Assembly (NCBI GenBank): GCA_016647705.1
Contig: CM028338.1
Location: forward strand, 22,279,577-22,343,576
Reading direction: 5' to 3'
DNA: 64,000 bases
From: Eucommia ulmoides
Taxonomy: Eukaryota; Streptophyta; Magnoliopsida; Garryales; Eucommiaceae
Shown here: positions 44,759 through 57,399 of the stretch, one piece after another
How the letters are laid out: the number at the start of each line of letters is the position of its first letter
Position numbering within the stretch: the first letter of the stretch is position 1
Translations under genes and position numbers: made by a program
The notes under the pieces: generated by a model
Told to the model about the DNA's origin: nothing
The model's database searches: none
Seen by the model: the letters and a program-made list of their open reading frames with translations, nothing else

Positions 44759-46263
44759 AATACCCCCAAACTCAAACGTATGCTTGTCCTCAAGCAAAAA
44801 TATTCACACAATAAAACAAACTACTACAACTAATTAATGAACTTAAATACTAAAAAATGAATAAAAACACAAACAACCTAAACATAAAGACATGCGAGTT
44901 TTGAATTCAACTAATCGACCAAAAGGTTTTTCCTCAACGGCTCCCAATCATATCGAGTTCAAAAATAAAACCGCACCATGTGGTGTTCTAGAATTTCAAC
45001 ATTTGATATCGGTAAACACCATTCTAGATACTGTTCAAGTGTGTGTGTGAAAACTCAGTTATAAAATAATCTAATAATCGGATTGGATTATCCACCAACG
45101 AAGCTCATGACTTAAACCATAAAGGATTAGGCTTTCCATATGCCTAACTGGGTTCCACTCTCTACTAATATAGTCTTGGAAATTCAAAAAGATCAATAAG
45201 ACTTGGTTCGGTTTTTGGAAAATGGCCAAGGGTATATTGGGAATATAAAACATGTTAACATCATTAACTCAACGATACCCAAGGCACAACGCTTGGCACT
45301 CAATCACTCTCGAACCCCTTTATGATCAATTTAAAACAACCTTGAACAAACATTTAAGAACGTCGTACTCACTTGTCAAAAGAAACTAAAATAGAATTAT
45401 ATTTACATATGTTTTTTTTTAACATACCACACCCCTAAACTTATTTGATTTGTACAATTTCAAGGGTATGGGAAAACGATAGAAAAATGACAAGTGAGTA
45501 CTCGAATACCGAACCAATCAAAAGTTCACCCTAAACCCAACCGCTCAATTTAAGTAGCATAAAAATGCTAACTTAATTTCAACTCAATTTGTGCCTTAGG
45601 TTTAGCAACAGTGGTTTAGAAAAATTTCAATTGGCCAGGGTATTTGTTACATGTTCAGAATTGAAAACGGCTTACAAGTTTCGATAAGGTAACAAGGGAT
45701 AAAACATATAGCATGGATGACTTCAACGAATCAAGTGATCAAAATGAATGCCTAAATCATGTCTCCTGAACTACCTTGCCTAGGATTTGACCTCAAGTTT
45801 CCCCTAATCAGGTTCTAGAATCCTTAAAATTATCATGAATTTGGCTAATGAATAATCGGTCTCAAATCAATTGAATAGCTATACATTGCGTCTACGTGCT
45901 TGTGCAGATTAGGATCCACAATAACTTTTAACAAAACGACATGTCAAACACACATAACACACATGAATGGGTATTACCCTTAACCTTGAAAAACAACTAG
46001 GGGATAATATTATCATTGGGTAATGGCTCAGAAGAACTACAAAACTCAGTACACAAAAACAACAACTACAAACATAAACACACTACACAAACAAACATGC
46101 ATACAATTAAACTAAACTAACACAACTGACAACAATTAAACATACTAAACATAATAAACAACCCCCCAAACTTAAAACGGTCAGTGTCCACAATGACCCA
46201 ATCATCGATCTCAACAATTGAAATATAGCATGCCGACGAAGGGGGTTTAGAACATGTACCTGA

Positions 46264-46284
46264 GAGGTGAGACAATCTTACCTC
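46264..46284 (-). other. Conserved stem-loop of Athila-like elements
   Basis: The arms GAGGTGAGA and TCTTACCTC pair with one G-T-type pair. Compared with the GAGGCGAGA/TCTCGCCTC version at 22807-22827, both arms have changed and pairing is kept. Confidence 0.7.
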
Positions 46285-46323
46285 TGAGTGAAGTCAGCGG
46301 TGATGCTCTAATTTATTTTGAAA

Positions 46324-46349
46324 CTTGGATTGCCTCCCAAGAAGCGCTT
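46324..46349 (-). other. Athila landmark block
   Basis: On the minus strand it reads AAGCGCTTCTTGGGAGGCAA and continues into TCCAAG. It lies about 60 bp before the stem-loop. Confidence 0.65.
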
Positions 46350-46532
46350 AGTTTAATGTCCTCAGCTTGACATGGAGAAGGGCTCATCAGAGAGCGGCTT
46401 CCGCCCATAGTATGTGTCATACGACACAACATACGGGTCTTGGTTCAGAATGCCCTCAAGCTTGGAGAAATGTGGCAATGTATAACACGTACTCTCAACC
46501 TGATTCTTCTTCAGCTCATGAGCTTGGTAATC

Positions 46533-47340
46533 TTAAATGAACGATACAAAAGACGGGGGAGAAAAATTGAGCCACATTGGATCCTCATTGATGTGATCTT
46601 CATGGATTGGTGGTGGCATCAAAATTTGGATTTCAAGAGATGAGAACTCAAAATCTTTTGGTTTGTCATCAACGAACAATTTATGAGCCTTGTCCTCTTT
46701 TGAATAATCTCCACTGAATGCTTCCAATTTCCTTCTGCTTGTATTCAGTTCCTCTTGGTGGCTTTTACAGATAGATGTGGCTCATGTGTCTCTTAATGCC
46801 ACCACTTCTGACTCGGCCTCAATGAAGCAAATTAGCTGATCGATTTGAGTTTCAAGAGACTTGACGGTCTCATCAATTTTAGCTTAGGTCATCTCAATTT
46901 TGTCAAGACGGTCCTCATTCTCATTGAGTCAGTTATTCATTTCCCTCCAAAAAACCTGAGTCTCCCCCATAAATTTAGCGAACATGGTTTCCAATACGGG
47001 GGAAGACTCCACATGTTAGTCCTGGGTGTTAATCCATGGCCTCAAAATGGTGAAACTATCCCCCAAGTTTTGGTAACTTGGTGAATAATTTTAATACTGA
47101 AAATCGAACTCCGCCATGTCTTCCAACAACTAATAGACTTCATCCACGGTTAGTAGGTTGAAAGAGGTGGTATCGTTTCCTCTTTCCACCCAAGTTCTTG
47201 TTGCGGCTTGCAACCCGTCGAGGAAATTTAGTAGTTGACACTCCCTTGGGAAATGATGATTGGGGAACTAGAATAGTAACTCTTTGTATCATTCCCATAC
47301 ACAGTAAAATGGTTCAGAATCCCATTGAAAGAAATTCATG
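46533..47340 (-). pseudogene. Athila-type gag and coding-end remnants
   Basis: A minus-strand frame at 46533-46727 contains PPIHEDHINEDPMWLN, matched at 22469-22690. The region 46860-47340 matches the gag remnant at 21825-22440, with the FPNH, LLNFLDGL and LLED-MAEF patterns recognisable in the minus strand. Fossil fragments only. Confidence 0.6.
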
Positions 47341-47462
47341 AGGACTTGTTGATGATCCATCTCCAAGTACCTCACAAACCAAAACAAAGTATAAACAAAA
47401 TAAATGTCTAATTTAAAATCAAGTTACTTACTCACAATATCAACAACAATCTAAGAACCGAT

Positions 47463-47479
47463 CCTCAGCAATAGTGCCA
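47463..47479 (-). other. Primer-binding site, tRNA-Asp type
   Basis: On the minus strand it reads TGGCACTATTGCTGAGG. It is more diverged than the other copies from the tRNA-Asp complement, but lies in the same place, six bases from the LTR end. Confidence 0.65.
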
Positions 47480-47485
47480 AAAACT

Positions 47486-48866
47486 TGGTAGCGGAATATT
47501 ACATCGCTATTTTTACTGTAAGTGTACGGGTCATGTTTTAGTATAGTAGAAAGAGTAAGGGTTGTCGTATCCACAGGGATTGGATTAGATCGTCGCTAAA
47601 TACCGCGATTGTCATAACCTAACTTTATCTAGGCAACTCAAATTTAGGGTTTTTTATAATAATTATCAACTAAACTAAATTAGTTATTAAACTATAATAC
47701 TACTATGATGTTAATGGGAAAATATAGTCTAGGGATTAACTTTGTTCACTTAATCGTGTTCGATTCAATCTAGTTTACATTAACGGCATTCACACTATCC
47801 GACAATCTATGTATCGAAATCTTACTCACTACCTCTTCCTAGTGTAAAGTGAATGAATATGCGACTTCACGTTAACACTGACATCTCTATCTAGTATCTA
47901 TATGACATTGATCACATGAGTCTTTCCCCAACCTCACAGATTGCATACTTTCTAATACTCTCCCGAGTCATTAGATCGTCACGTTGTGTTTAAACCATAG
48001 TTCGAATTTGGGGTTACCTCTCCTGAGTGTCAAACCCCGTATTCTCAAACCAACCGATATATCATAACAAGCATATAATGGAAGTAATAAAATGGTAAGC
48101 ACAATTGGATAAATATAAACAACCATTAACAAAGCATTGATTTATTCAAAGCACACTTTCATGAAATACATCAACCCCTAAACAATATATATTTAGCTAC
48201 ACATGTCCATAGCCCAATATTCAATAATATACAAGCTAAACATGAACAAAACTACCAACCAAACTAATAAATAAAGATAGAATCAAAGGATACTAGCCGT
48301 TATCTGAAGAACGTTCGGTAAAACCGCTCCGAGATTGTTTCCCCTTCTTGGATTTGTGATCTCCTCTTGGTTGATTTGTCTTGGTGCTTAAAAAACACTC
48401 CTAAAAATGTCCTAAGGGTGTTTGGGAAAGAGGTGATCAAGTAGGGGTCCAACATATCTAAAAAATATCAAGAAATATATAAGACACCTGGTGCTGGACC
48501 GCTGCAGTTGTGGGAAGTCAGTAGGTTCACTGACTCTTTACCGCTGCAGCAGTGAAGGCTACCGCTGCAGTGGTATTTTAGCTGTAACTTTCTCTTCTAA
48601 ACTTCGATTGAGGTGATTCAAAATCTATGAAAAGATAAGCAAATATCTACAACTTCTATTATTTAAGTTTTTCCAAAATCGAATTGCATTATTTCCAAAA
48701 TTAACCTTATAGTTACTGCACCTGAACTAGCTTTGCACCTTTTCACCAATTTATTCAAAAACCTATAAAACAATACAAACACACATTAAGCTAACAAAAA
48801 TGCTTGAAAACACACAAATATTTAAATCTAAAAGTACTTGTTTGTTGGTAAATAAACCACTCGTTA
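47486..48866 (-). repeat. 5' LTR of Athila-like element
   Basis: It ends, inverted, with TGGTAGCGGAATATTACATC at 47486 and starts at 48866. It carries ACCGCTGCAGTGGT-type palindromes at 48498-48574 and the shared CCTCTCCTGAGTGTCAAA block. Confidence 0.85.
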
Positions 48867-49750
48867 GTACTCACAAAAGGCGTGTGGGTTAAACTGTGGA
48901 AAATGTGGATTAGGTCGGTGAGGAGGAAAAGGCGTTTGTATGTTGTCATGGAGGCTGTGATGGTATATTTGGGATAATGTAATGGGAAGTATGGTGAAAT
49001 TCCTTTGTTCCTGAGAGGCTCGAGTAGGTTTACAAGTAGTGAATGAGTGGGGTGCAGGGGTAAAGGCTCGACACTTAGGGTATGCACATTTTTCAGCAGA
49101 GGTTGGGTATAGAGTCCCATTCTTCGAGTGTTATGCTGAATCCTAGGTATAGACTATCCTATTTCTTTAATGGTTTGACCAATATTATCGATCTAATCCC
49201 ATATTTTGGATATCTCTCCCTGAAGCAAGTCTTGTTTGGGGATTAATCTTCAAATTGTTAAAGGGCCAGTGTTTCAGTAATTGGTTCCATGTTAGTAGTC
49301 CAATCACCTCTTAAGTATTTTTTTTTCCGTTAGTGTCATCATTGTATTTATCTTCCCATTTGATGCTAGGGTTATCGACTTTCTTCATAGGCTTTGAATA
49401 AGTTACCTAATAGGCCTTTTCATAGTTTCTCATGGCGATCCATTCTCCGTGAGGAGGATTAGGGTTATGTCCCCATACTCCAAGGTTATTGAAGTTATTA
49501 AAAGGTGCCATTTCTTTTATCAGGTCAAAGGAATCCTTTTCATTTGTCCTATGTGGAGATAGGGGTTCTTGTTTGATCTTTCCAAGAAATAGTGTCTGGT
49601 TCTTCTCATTTAACATTTTCATCAAGGTAGAAACTATTTATTGCATCTTATCATGGTATCATGATGTGGATCCCATCTTAGAATGTTTAGAATATGAGCT
49701 TTAGGATGGTTGTTCGACAGAGACTATTTTTAGACGGCTATTGAGGTGGG
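48867..49750 (-). pseudogene. Gag remnant of minus-strand Ogre-like element
   Basis: A minus-strand frame at 49407-49625 (72 residues) starts MMKMLNEKNQTLFLGK and contains NLGVWGHNPNPPHGEW. The frame at 48791-49120 runs partly into the Athila-like LTR. The position downstream of primer site and leader indicates the gag N-terminal region. The match to known gag is weaker than for 39850-40870. Confidence 0.45.
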
Positions 49751-50757
49751 TTTTTTCATTCATTATTTAAAGGTGAATGTATTTATAAGTTTATTAACAC
49801 AATTTTTATTTATTTATTTTTTCATTTTTTTTTCTTATATTTTCATTTTTGTTTTGATTTCTTATGTACATTATTTTGAATATAAGGGGAGTTTATGATT
49901 TACATGAGTTTAAAGATAAAAAAATAAGAATTCTCATTCCTTTCCCGCAACTTTATCCTTAATCCAATTTTGAAAGCCTTTTTTTTTTTTTTTTTTTTAA
50001 TTTCGAGCAAGCTTGCAATGTGTGAGATAGAACGAGAATTCTTATGTTGTCCACTATTCTCCCTTTGTCCTATAAATTTTATTCTAGAGATCTAACATAA
50101 CAAAAGTGAACGATTGTACACAAGGTAAAAGCACAATTTCTCTCTCCAAGATTGTGTCCAAAATACAGAAGGGTTTTGGGTACCATTCTATCCTCGGCTC
50201 ACTATATGTGGTTCATGGATTTTATACTAAGGCATCCTAGAAAGTTTCGATTCCCTAATCTTTAAACCTTCGGCATCCTCCCTGGGGGAACATCCATATT
50301 TGGTTCATGATTTGAGTGAGGTGAGTTAGAAGTCGGATCCAAGGGGATAAACAACCTGGCCTTGCTTCTACTGACTCATATTTCTTGTCCTACAGGGTAT
50401 CGGAGCTTAGATCGGCGTAATGAAATTGCACAACTTCAACCACTACTGCCGACATCCTATCCCTATGAGGTTAGTGGCTTTGGGTTTTCTCATGATATGC
50501 AATGCAGGGTGGTGCCCGTGCATTGAAGAGAGATTACAGAAAGTAAAATGTAGAGATTTAAAGACAAAAATGTAAATGCAGTAAAGTAAATTTCAATAAA
50601 ATGAATGCAAACATAAATAAGAAACATATAAGAAATGAAATAAAAGAACATAATTTAAGGGGATTATTTATGTTTAAAAAATCGAAGACATATTTCCTGG
50701 AGTATATTTAATTGTAAAGATAAATTTAGACTCAAACTAGGCTAACAATCAAAAGTC
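49751..50757 (-). other. Untranslated leader of minus-strand Ogre-like element
   Basis: The part 50180-50460 matches 41250-41500 and, inverted, 18250-18600. T-rich runs lie near 49800-49860 and 49979-50000. No gene is seen. Confidence 0.6.
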
Positions 50758-50772
50758 CCTAGTGGAGTCACC
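50758..50772 (-). other. Primer-binding site, tRNA-Arg type
   Basis: On the minus strand it reads GGTGACTCCACTAGG. It is close to GGCGACTCCACTGGG, the complement of the plant tRNA-Arg 3' end. Confidence 0.75.
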
Positions 50773-50775
50773 TTT

Positions 50776-51311
50776 TGATGCACCCCAGATTTTGGAAATA
50801 GAAGAATAAGAGAATTGGAAAAATAGTAAAACAAGGTTTCGTTTCTTCTCTCTCAAAATCTCAAAAATCCGTTCATTTTTAGAAAACAAGTTTCAGGGGC
50901 TTCTTTGGGCACTGGTTTTGAAAATATTCTTTAGGTTGTGATGTATTCAGAAAATGGAGTCGCCACTTAGCATTGAGTTAAATGGTGTGCTAGGTCACCT
51001 GGATTTTAGAAAATAATTTTTATTTTAAAATGGTCCAAGTTTTGACTCAAAAACAGTTTATCTTTACCAGAGATTTCTTTTAAGTTAGGGGGTCGGCTAT
51101 GCTCGGGGAAGATGTTAGGCCCCTCAAGACACCCAGTTGAAGATGGTACCATAGTCTAAATAGATCTTTATGTTTAAACAAGTCCAAATAACTTCTTTCG
51201 GTTTTGGTTAACACAATAATTCCCCCCCCCCTTTTTTTTATGTATTTTTATATAAGGAAACAAGAAACTTTACTATCTAATGGAAGAAATAGTTAAAACA
51301 GATTAAATGAT

Positions 51312-51346
<35 letters not shown>

Positions 51347-53520
51347 CGAACGAACCTCTAAAGGTTGCCTACGTAGCCCAGTTTTCATGGAGAATCAGGT
51401 CAAAACGTAGTTCGCCATGAGATGGTTTTATTTAAATAGATGACCGAACCCATATAGGGTTGCTAACATATATTAGATTTCTTAGAATCATGTCGAAATG
51501 TAGTTTATCTCGAGATGGTTTTATTTGAACAGACGACTGAACCCGTATGAGGGTTGCCTACGTATTTTAGATTGTTGAGAATCAGATTGAAGCGTAGTTC
51601 ATCTTGACAAGATGATTTTAATTTTTAATTTAATTTAATTTTTTAAAGAAAAAATAAGAATATACAGGGAACGCATGGTAAGTAGATATACACGTTTGAT
51701 TTTTTCAAGAACACTCGAATCAAACTTATTTGCTTTGGCAAGTTTAGTGTTAAGGTTTAATTTATTAGTCCAAAAGATAAGAAGATATATCATATATGTT
51801 CCAATCCTACTTGTAACTAATAAGACGAAAATGTTTCTGAAGAAGGTGTACACTTATCCCTGAAGGAATCAAGGTCCTCCCTTTATTCAGACTTTTAGCC
51901 ATAAGGGTCTCGATAGAATAATATATTTAGAGTGTCAGTTCTCCTTGTAACTAAGGAAACAAAAATATTTGAGAAGAAGGTGTATACTTATCCCCAAAGG
52001 AATATAGGTCCTACCTTTTTCGAAGTTTAGCTATAAGGGGTGTTGACATGATTGTATATATAGGGTGCTAGTCCACAAGCCCGAGACTTAGTGCCTGGCT
52101 GTGATCTAGGCTAGTGTGGAAAAGTAAACGTTAGTTTTTAGTAATTAGTAGTCCTTCATCGAAAGTTTTTTTTTGAGTTCTTTGAGGTTCGGTTTCATGT
52201 ATTCTTGACAGAGCCAAAGATGCTATGCACCAATCATAGTGTGCTTGATGATCATGATATTTACACTATGTATATGATCTAAGCCTCTATGAACTACCCA
52301 AATACACTATATACAAGTAATATAAAGGTATTAAAACAAAATCAAATGAGAGTTTTAGAGGACTTACCTAACTTAGGGGAGTGATTTTTCTCTAAGTGTT
52401 TTTCCTTCTTCTCATTCTTTGATCTTTTTGGTTCTTGTTAGTTGTTCCTAAACAACTTCTAGAGATCCTATTTTAAGAATCTCAAGAACACCTCTTTGGA
52501 GCCTTTTTGGCAAGATTTGAGTGTGTTTACGAGGTGAAATTCTTAGGAAAAGGGAAAATTCCAAGCATGTTTCAGCATGAAAACAAGCTGATGTTTATAG
52601 GCTCGGGGTACCCTGTGAATTGGGAAATGTGCAGGCTTGCCTAGGCTGCTGCTCTTGGAGTGTTTTGGCTAGTAAGGACCATTTGATGTCTTTCAATACT
52701 AGGGTTAGAGCCACACAATGAATATTTACTTAGATTTCCTAGGGAATCATTATATTTGGTAATGATTACCAAGTCTTGTATATATCTAGGCCATCATTGT
52801 TCATTTATGGATTGCACATGGGCTATTAAATGCTCATTTTATGTCCCATTTGATGTTTTATTGTTTGGTTTTCTTGGTAAGTACTAGTTACTCATGGTAA
52901 TCTAGTTATTTGCCTTGAAAAATATATTCCTACATTAAATGCCATTTAACGTGTACAATGAACATGGTCATGTAATTTCATTCAATCATTTAATTCCATG
53001 ACTTTACATTGATTTGATGGGTCATTTAATGGATTAATGTGATGGGAATTGGTCCGGTTAGCCATTATAACCACTAGTTAATTTTAAGTAACTAAATTAC
53101 CTTATAGATATTTTAGTGAAAATATCTTATTAATTAAATGCGTACATTTCATGGAGTCCTTAATGGCTACTTCAAGGATTAAATGCTTGATGTGACATTA
53201 ACTTGATGGGTCTTTAAATGCTTGATATGATAGAAACTGGTTCGATTAGTTCTTGTAACGGTTAATTACTTTCAAGTAACTAAGTTACCATTTAGATACT
53301 TTGCTAGTAAAATATTCACAAGATCTCCTCTTGACTGCTCTCATTAATGAGACATTAAATGCTTGATTAGAGCATAATTTGATAGGCCTTAATTGCTTGT
53401 CAAGATGACATTCAGTTTGGTTGGTTTTGAACCATGTCTGTAGGCATTAGTTAGTTTGAATAACTAAGATTGTTAAAGTGGATTATTGGATTTTATCTAG
53501 ACTTTGGTTTGATGATGCAC
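50776..53520 (-). repeat. Ogre-like LTR piece (5' LTR of minus-strand element)
   Basis: It begins, inverted, with TGATGCACCCCAGATTTTGG. It contains three double-hairpin modules (51340-51600), one CTTAGGGGAG...CTCTAAG hairpin (52371-52400), and ~180-bp sub-repeats at 52980-53500 built on AAGTAACTAAGTTACC. A T-run of about 30 lies at 51313-51342. It is a partial copy. Confidence 0.72.
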
Positions 53521-53733
53521 CCCAAATTTCAAATAGCGAAAGAAGTAGAGAATTGGGAAAATGATGAAAACAAGTTTCATCATTTTCTCTCAAAGTAGTC
53601 TAAATCTGTTCATTTTTTAAAATGGTTTTTCAATGGATTTTCTAGGCGTCTGTTTTGAAAAACTTCTTGGGTCGGGATTTTTGTTAAAAACGAAGTCACC
53701 GCCTAGCATGGGGTTAAATGGTGTGCTAGGTCA
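53521..53733 (-). repeat. Ogre-like LTR end remnant
   Basis: TGATGCACCCCAAATTTC followed by GCGAAAGAAGTAGAGAATTG matches the 3' end of the family LTR, inverted. It is only about 210 bp long. Confidence 0.7.
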
Positions 53734-56700
53734 ATCCTAATAGGCGGTGGGAAGGATGACACCTGATCAATTGGATCCTATTTGTGTAGAGGACTATAAT
53801 CGCTCAATTGACTCTTGTTTGTGAGGAGGATAATATTCGGTCAATCATCTACCAGCTGTGATCGTACCCCAAAGGGTTTTCCTACATATCTCAAATTAAT
53901 GAGAATCAAGTTACATGTAGTTCTAGCATGTAAAATAAATTCTATTGGTATGCTATACTATTGTTTAGAATTTGTAAAACATTGTCTGGCTGGATGTTTG
54001 CATTAAACTACGAAATAAAAATACGTTGGCTGTCTGCATTACACTACAAAATTAAAATGCGCTGATCCTAAAGGATTATGCGCAGTCTATCCTAATAGGA
54101 GGTGGAGAGGATGACACTCGGTTAATCGGCTCTTGGTTGTGACCTTACCCCAAAGGATTTTCCTACACATCTCAAATTAATGAGAATCTGGTCACATACA
54201 GTTGTAACAGGTAAAGTAAATCAGGTTAGTTAGAATGCTTCTGGGTTGGAAAAACTAATTCTAGAGTGTCTAGTTAATCTAAAATTGAGGTTGTCATTTG
54301 ATCTTTGTGGTAGCTTGACCGAACCCCATCGGGGCGCCTACATATCTCTGATTGAACTAAGAATCAAGTCAAATGTATTTGGACTTCATGATGTGGATCA
54401 AAATTTGGTAGAATAGATTCTTGGTTAGTGAACTTGATTCCTGGTTGTTATATCAATACAAAATCAAAAATAACTGAGAGAATTCACAACAGGCGAAGAC
54501 CCTCAGGAAAATCAATACTTAGTGGTGTTTCTTGGCTATATTCCACCTGGGATTGCCTGACAAGGACTAGAAAAAATCCTAGTGGAAAGTTTAACCTCGG
54601 ATAAAATGTGCCCCAATCGTAGGCTGGGGTTTGACGATGCCTATTCATTTTTTGGAATTATAGTTTTCAATTTTTTTGATTTTTTTGCATTGATTGTTAT
54701 TGGGATTGGTGTGAGTCCAATATTAAGAAACTATGTAGAGAGAGGATCTGATATCTGTCTCTTAAGCGTTCCAAGGATACGACAGAGCCTACATGGGTAG
54801 CCTCTGTATCTTGAACTGAGTGTGTGATTTATAGTGTTTGTTTCAGTTTGGAAACCCTCGTTAGGTTGTTTATGTGTTATTGGTATTACTGGTTTTGGAT
54901 GGTAGTTGTTGGATAACCGAAACCCACCTGGGTTACCTATATACACTAAGTTACTAGGTTAGGAATCTAGTTGAAATGTAGTTCAACCCTTGTTGTGTTA
55001 TCTCAGATTGTCAACTGCACTCGCAAGGGTTTTCTATGTACCTTGGTAATCTACTGCGGATCTGGTTAATGTGTAGTTCAAGCACATGTATCCTTTGTTG
55101 TCTGCTTAACAAAAGGATTAGTAGTCGGCTTCTAAAGTAAGTCAAGGAACTTCTCGGGAGATATACTCTGATACAGGGCTAAGAGAATGTCATGATTATT
55201 GACATCTCTTTGGTTTCGATCGGACTGTCTTGGGTCTCCTATATACCTTGGTAGTCTACCAAGGATAGGTTGAGCGCAATTTGTTGGGGATAGAGGAATT
55301 TTGCTTAAGGTAAAGACCATATCTTGGTGCGTACTAGGACTCAGGTCGACACCTAATTCTTCATTGGCTGGTTAAAGTCTAGTATGGTTAGATCTAGATT
55401 GGTGGGTCATTGTCATATTTGATCTGGTTCAATCGAAATTAATTGGGGGGTTTGTCATTGAGAAGCTCTGTGGCGGTCGTACAGTTTGACGTGACTTCAT
55501 GAGGAGTTTTAGTGTTGATGACATGATTTAATCCCGATGGACATGGGATTTTAGTCAATGGTGAATGAATAAGATTTCGTACGTGTCTTGGGCTTTGTTA
55601 GGAGTCAGGTTTGACGTTGTTTCCTGGTTTGAACATTTTCTATTGTTTGGAGAACAAGGAGAGTGTATATATCCTTTCTCAAGAGAGTTAACGGACTACT
55701 CTTAGAGATGCGCCCTAGTCTAGGGCTAAAAGGGCATCATAAAGATGATACTCATCTTTCCTTTTATTTCGACCGAACCCACTTGGGTTTCTTACGTTCC
55801 TCGGTGATTTAACAAAGATTTGGTCGAAATGCTACTGGGTATTCTTGTTTTGCACAGGGAATCTGATTGACACTAAGTTCAATGTGCATGAATAACCTGT
55901 AACATTAAAGGATGTGACCAAACTTTGTAAAGGTTTCTTACATATCTCAGATAACTAAGAATCTGGTAAGCACATAGTTCATCACACACAGTTGTGATTT
56001 TGTCAATGAACCCACAAAGGTTTCCTACATATCCCGTACGTTGCAGGGAATCAAGTTGACACATAGTTCCTAGGTCTTTGATGAGTTTAGATTTGTTAAC
56101 CAAACTTGTGAGGGTTTCGTACATATCCCATGCATTGTCGAGAATCAGGTTAACACGTAGTTCCTAGGATTTTGTTTCCCCCCATGAGTTTGAATTTGTC
56201 AACCGAACTCGCGAGGGTTTTTTACGTATCCCGGGTGTTGCCGAGAATCGAGCTGACACACAGTTCCGACTAAGTTCATTATGATTGAGGCATTTATTTC
56301 TCGCTGTGAGGTGAAATGGACACTGATCCATTAGGAAAACATGGATCATATGCAATGTGCCCTAGTCATAGATTGGGCCAGCGACTAGAGAAATTCCGTT
56401 AGGGAAACTAATCTGATACCTTGTATTGTGTGATTTTTGATTATTGATAGTGTGAAGTATACCCTAGCCAACAGGTGGGGAGGAGACTAATTAGCTACAG
56501 GATTGTGAATCCAAATTGGTCTGTCTCGCTTTTTGTTGGGGTGACAAATTTGGGAGTTTATCAAATGACGCAACTTCCTAGTGTGCAACTTTGTGAATTT
56601 TATCTAGTCAAGAGTTGGTAAGAGTGATTACCTGTATCCTTAGAGGTTGTATTGTTACTGATAGCTATCGTGGGAATTTGAAGAGTTGTGTATGATTGGT

Positions 56701-57100
56701 TCAGTGATGACGTCAAATATCTTTACGTGGAATTGGGTTATGTGTAATTTATCAAGTTTGTCTTGCTTCCGTTGCTCTGCTCTTATGTCTTTTTGTTTTT
56801 TCTACTTATTAGTACTGAATGTTAGTCATGAAAGAACATAGCATATAAACAATCAAAAGTTATAATTTTCTAAACAGGGTCTGCATAATCAAGTATATTA
56901 TCCATTTTTAGAAATTCTTTCTTCCTTAGGAGTACAAACTTAGACTTGGTCACTTATCAGAGGCTTCCAGATCTCTAGCAGCTTCCAATCCGTCTTTCTT
57001 TGTATCCCAAAGTCGACAGGATTATCCGTCGAATTCTTTGATGTAGTTAGCTCAATTGTAGTATGTTGGTCTTCAGTCGAATCCAAAATTCTCAGAGAAT
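53734..57100 (-). repeat. 3' internal repeat region with double-hairpin array
   Basis: At least nine inverted double-hairpin modules occur near 53870-53935, 54155-54220, 54310-54385, 54900-55070, 55200-55290, 55770-55840, 55910-55985, 56000-56070 and 56105-56270. Diverged GAGGATGACAC units of the 37-bp minisatellite lie at 53734-53850 and near 54110. Short antisense frames such as 55879-56124 are chance products. Confidence 0.7.
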
Positions 57101-57399
57101 AAAAATTCTGGCTGTAATCTGATTTCTCCTGTTCTTTTGTTTTTTATTGCTTGTGTTTGCCTTTTTTACCCTTAGCACCCTTTCAGGTTTTTACTAATGC
57201 TGGATACCACATTTTCATACTTCAGTGCCTTCTTAGGTTTTCACTGGGTCGGTGGTTTTGTATCTTGTTACGATCGCTACTTTTTTGCCTGTAGCACCCT
57301 TTCGGGTTTTCACTACGTCCTCAGATCGTACTAATTTTTTATACCTTATCTTGCCCTCACTTCCTTCTAGTTGTAAGTTTGGGTTTTTCTTTTTCTAGG

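Larger units (their letters stand above)
43754..48866 (-). mobile_element. Athila-like non-autonomous element, CTGCAG subfamily, minus strand
   Basis: The parts are a 5' LTR (47486-48866), a tRNA-Asp primer site (47463-47479), an internal region (44759-47485, 2.7 kb) and a partial 3' LTR (43754-44758). The internal length and contents match the element at 20292-25710. They include the gag remnant, the PPIHEDHINEDPMWLN frame, the landmark block, the stem-loop and the tract AGTTTGGGGGTATT before the 3' LTR. It has no pol. It lies in the gag region of an Ogre-like element. Confidence 0.82.
42626..53520 (-). mobile_element. Ogre-like element, minus strand, 5' part with nested Athila-like insertion
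   Basis: Reading from high to low coordinates, the parts are a 5' LTR piece (50776-53520), a tRNA-Arg primer site (50758-50772), a leader (49751-50757), a gag remnant (48867-49750), a nested Athila-like element (43754-48866) and the gag-downstream region (42626-43753). The last part matches 18976-19980 of the plus-strand element. Reverse transcriptase and integrase are not present in this piece. It is broken many times. Confidence 0.65.

Noticed and set aside
55879-56355. Short minus-strand frames of 60-80 residues
   Set aside because: They run through the double-hairpin array and have no recognisable domain or conservation in the inverted counterpart.
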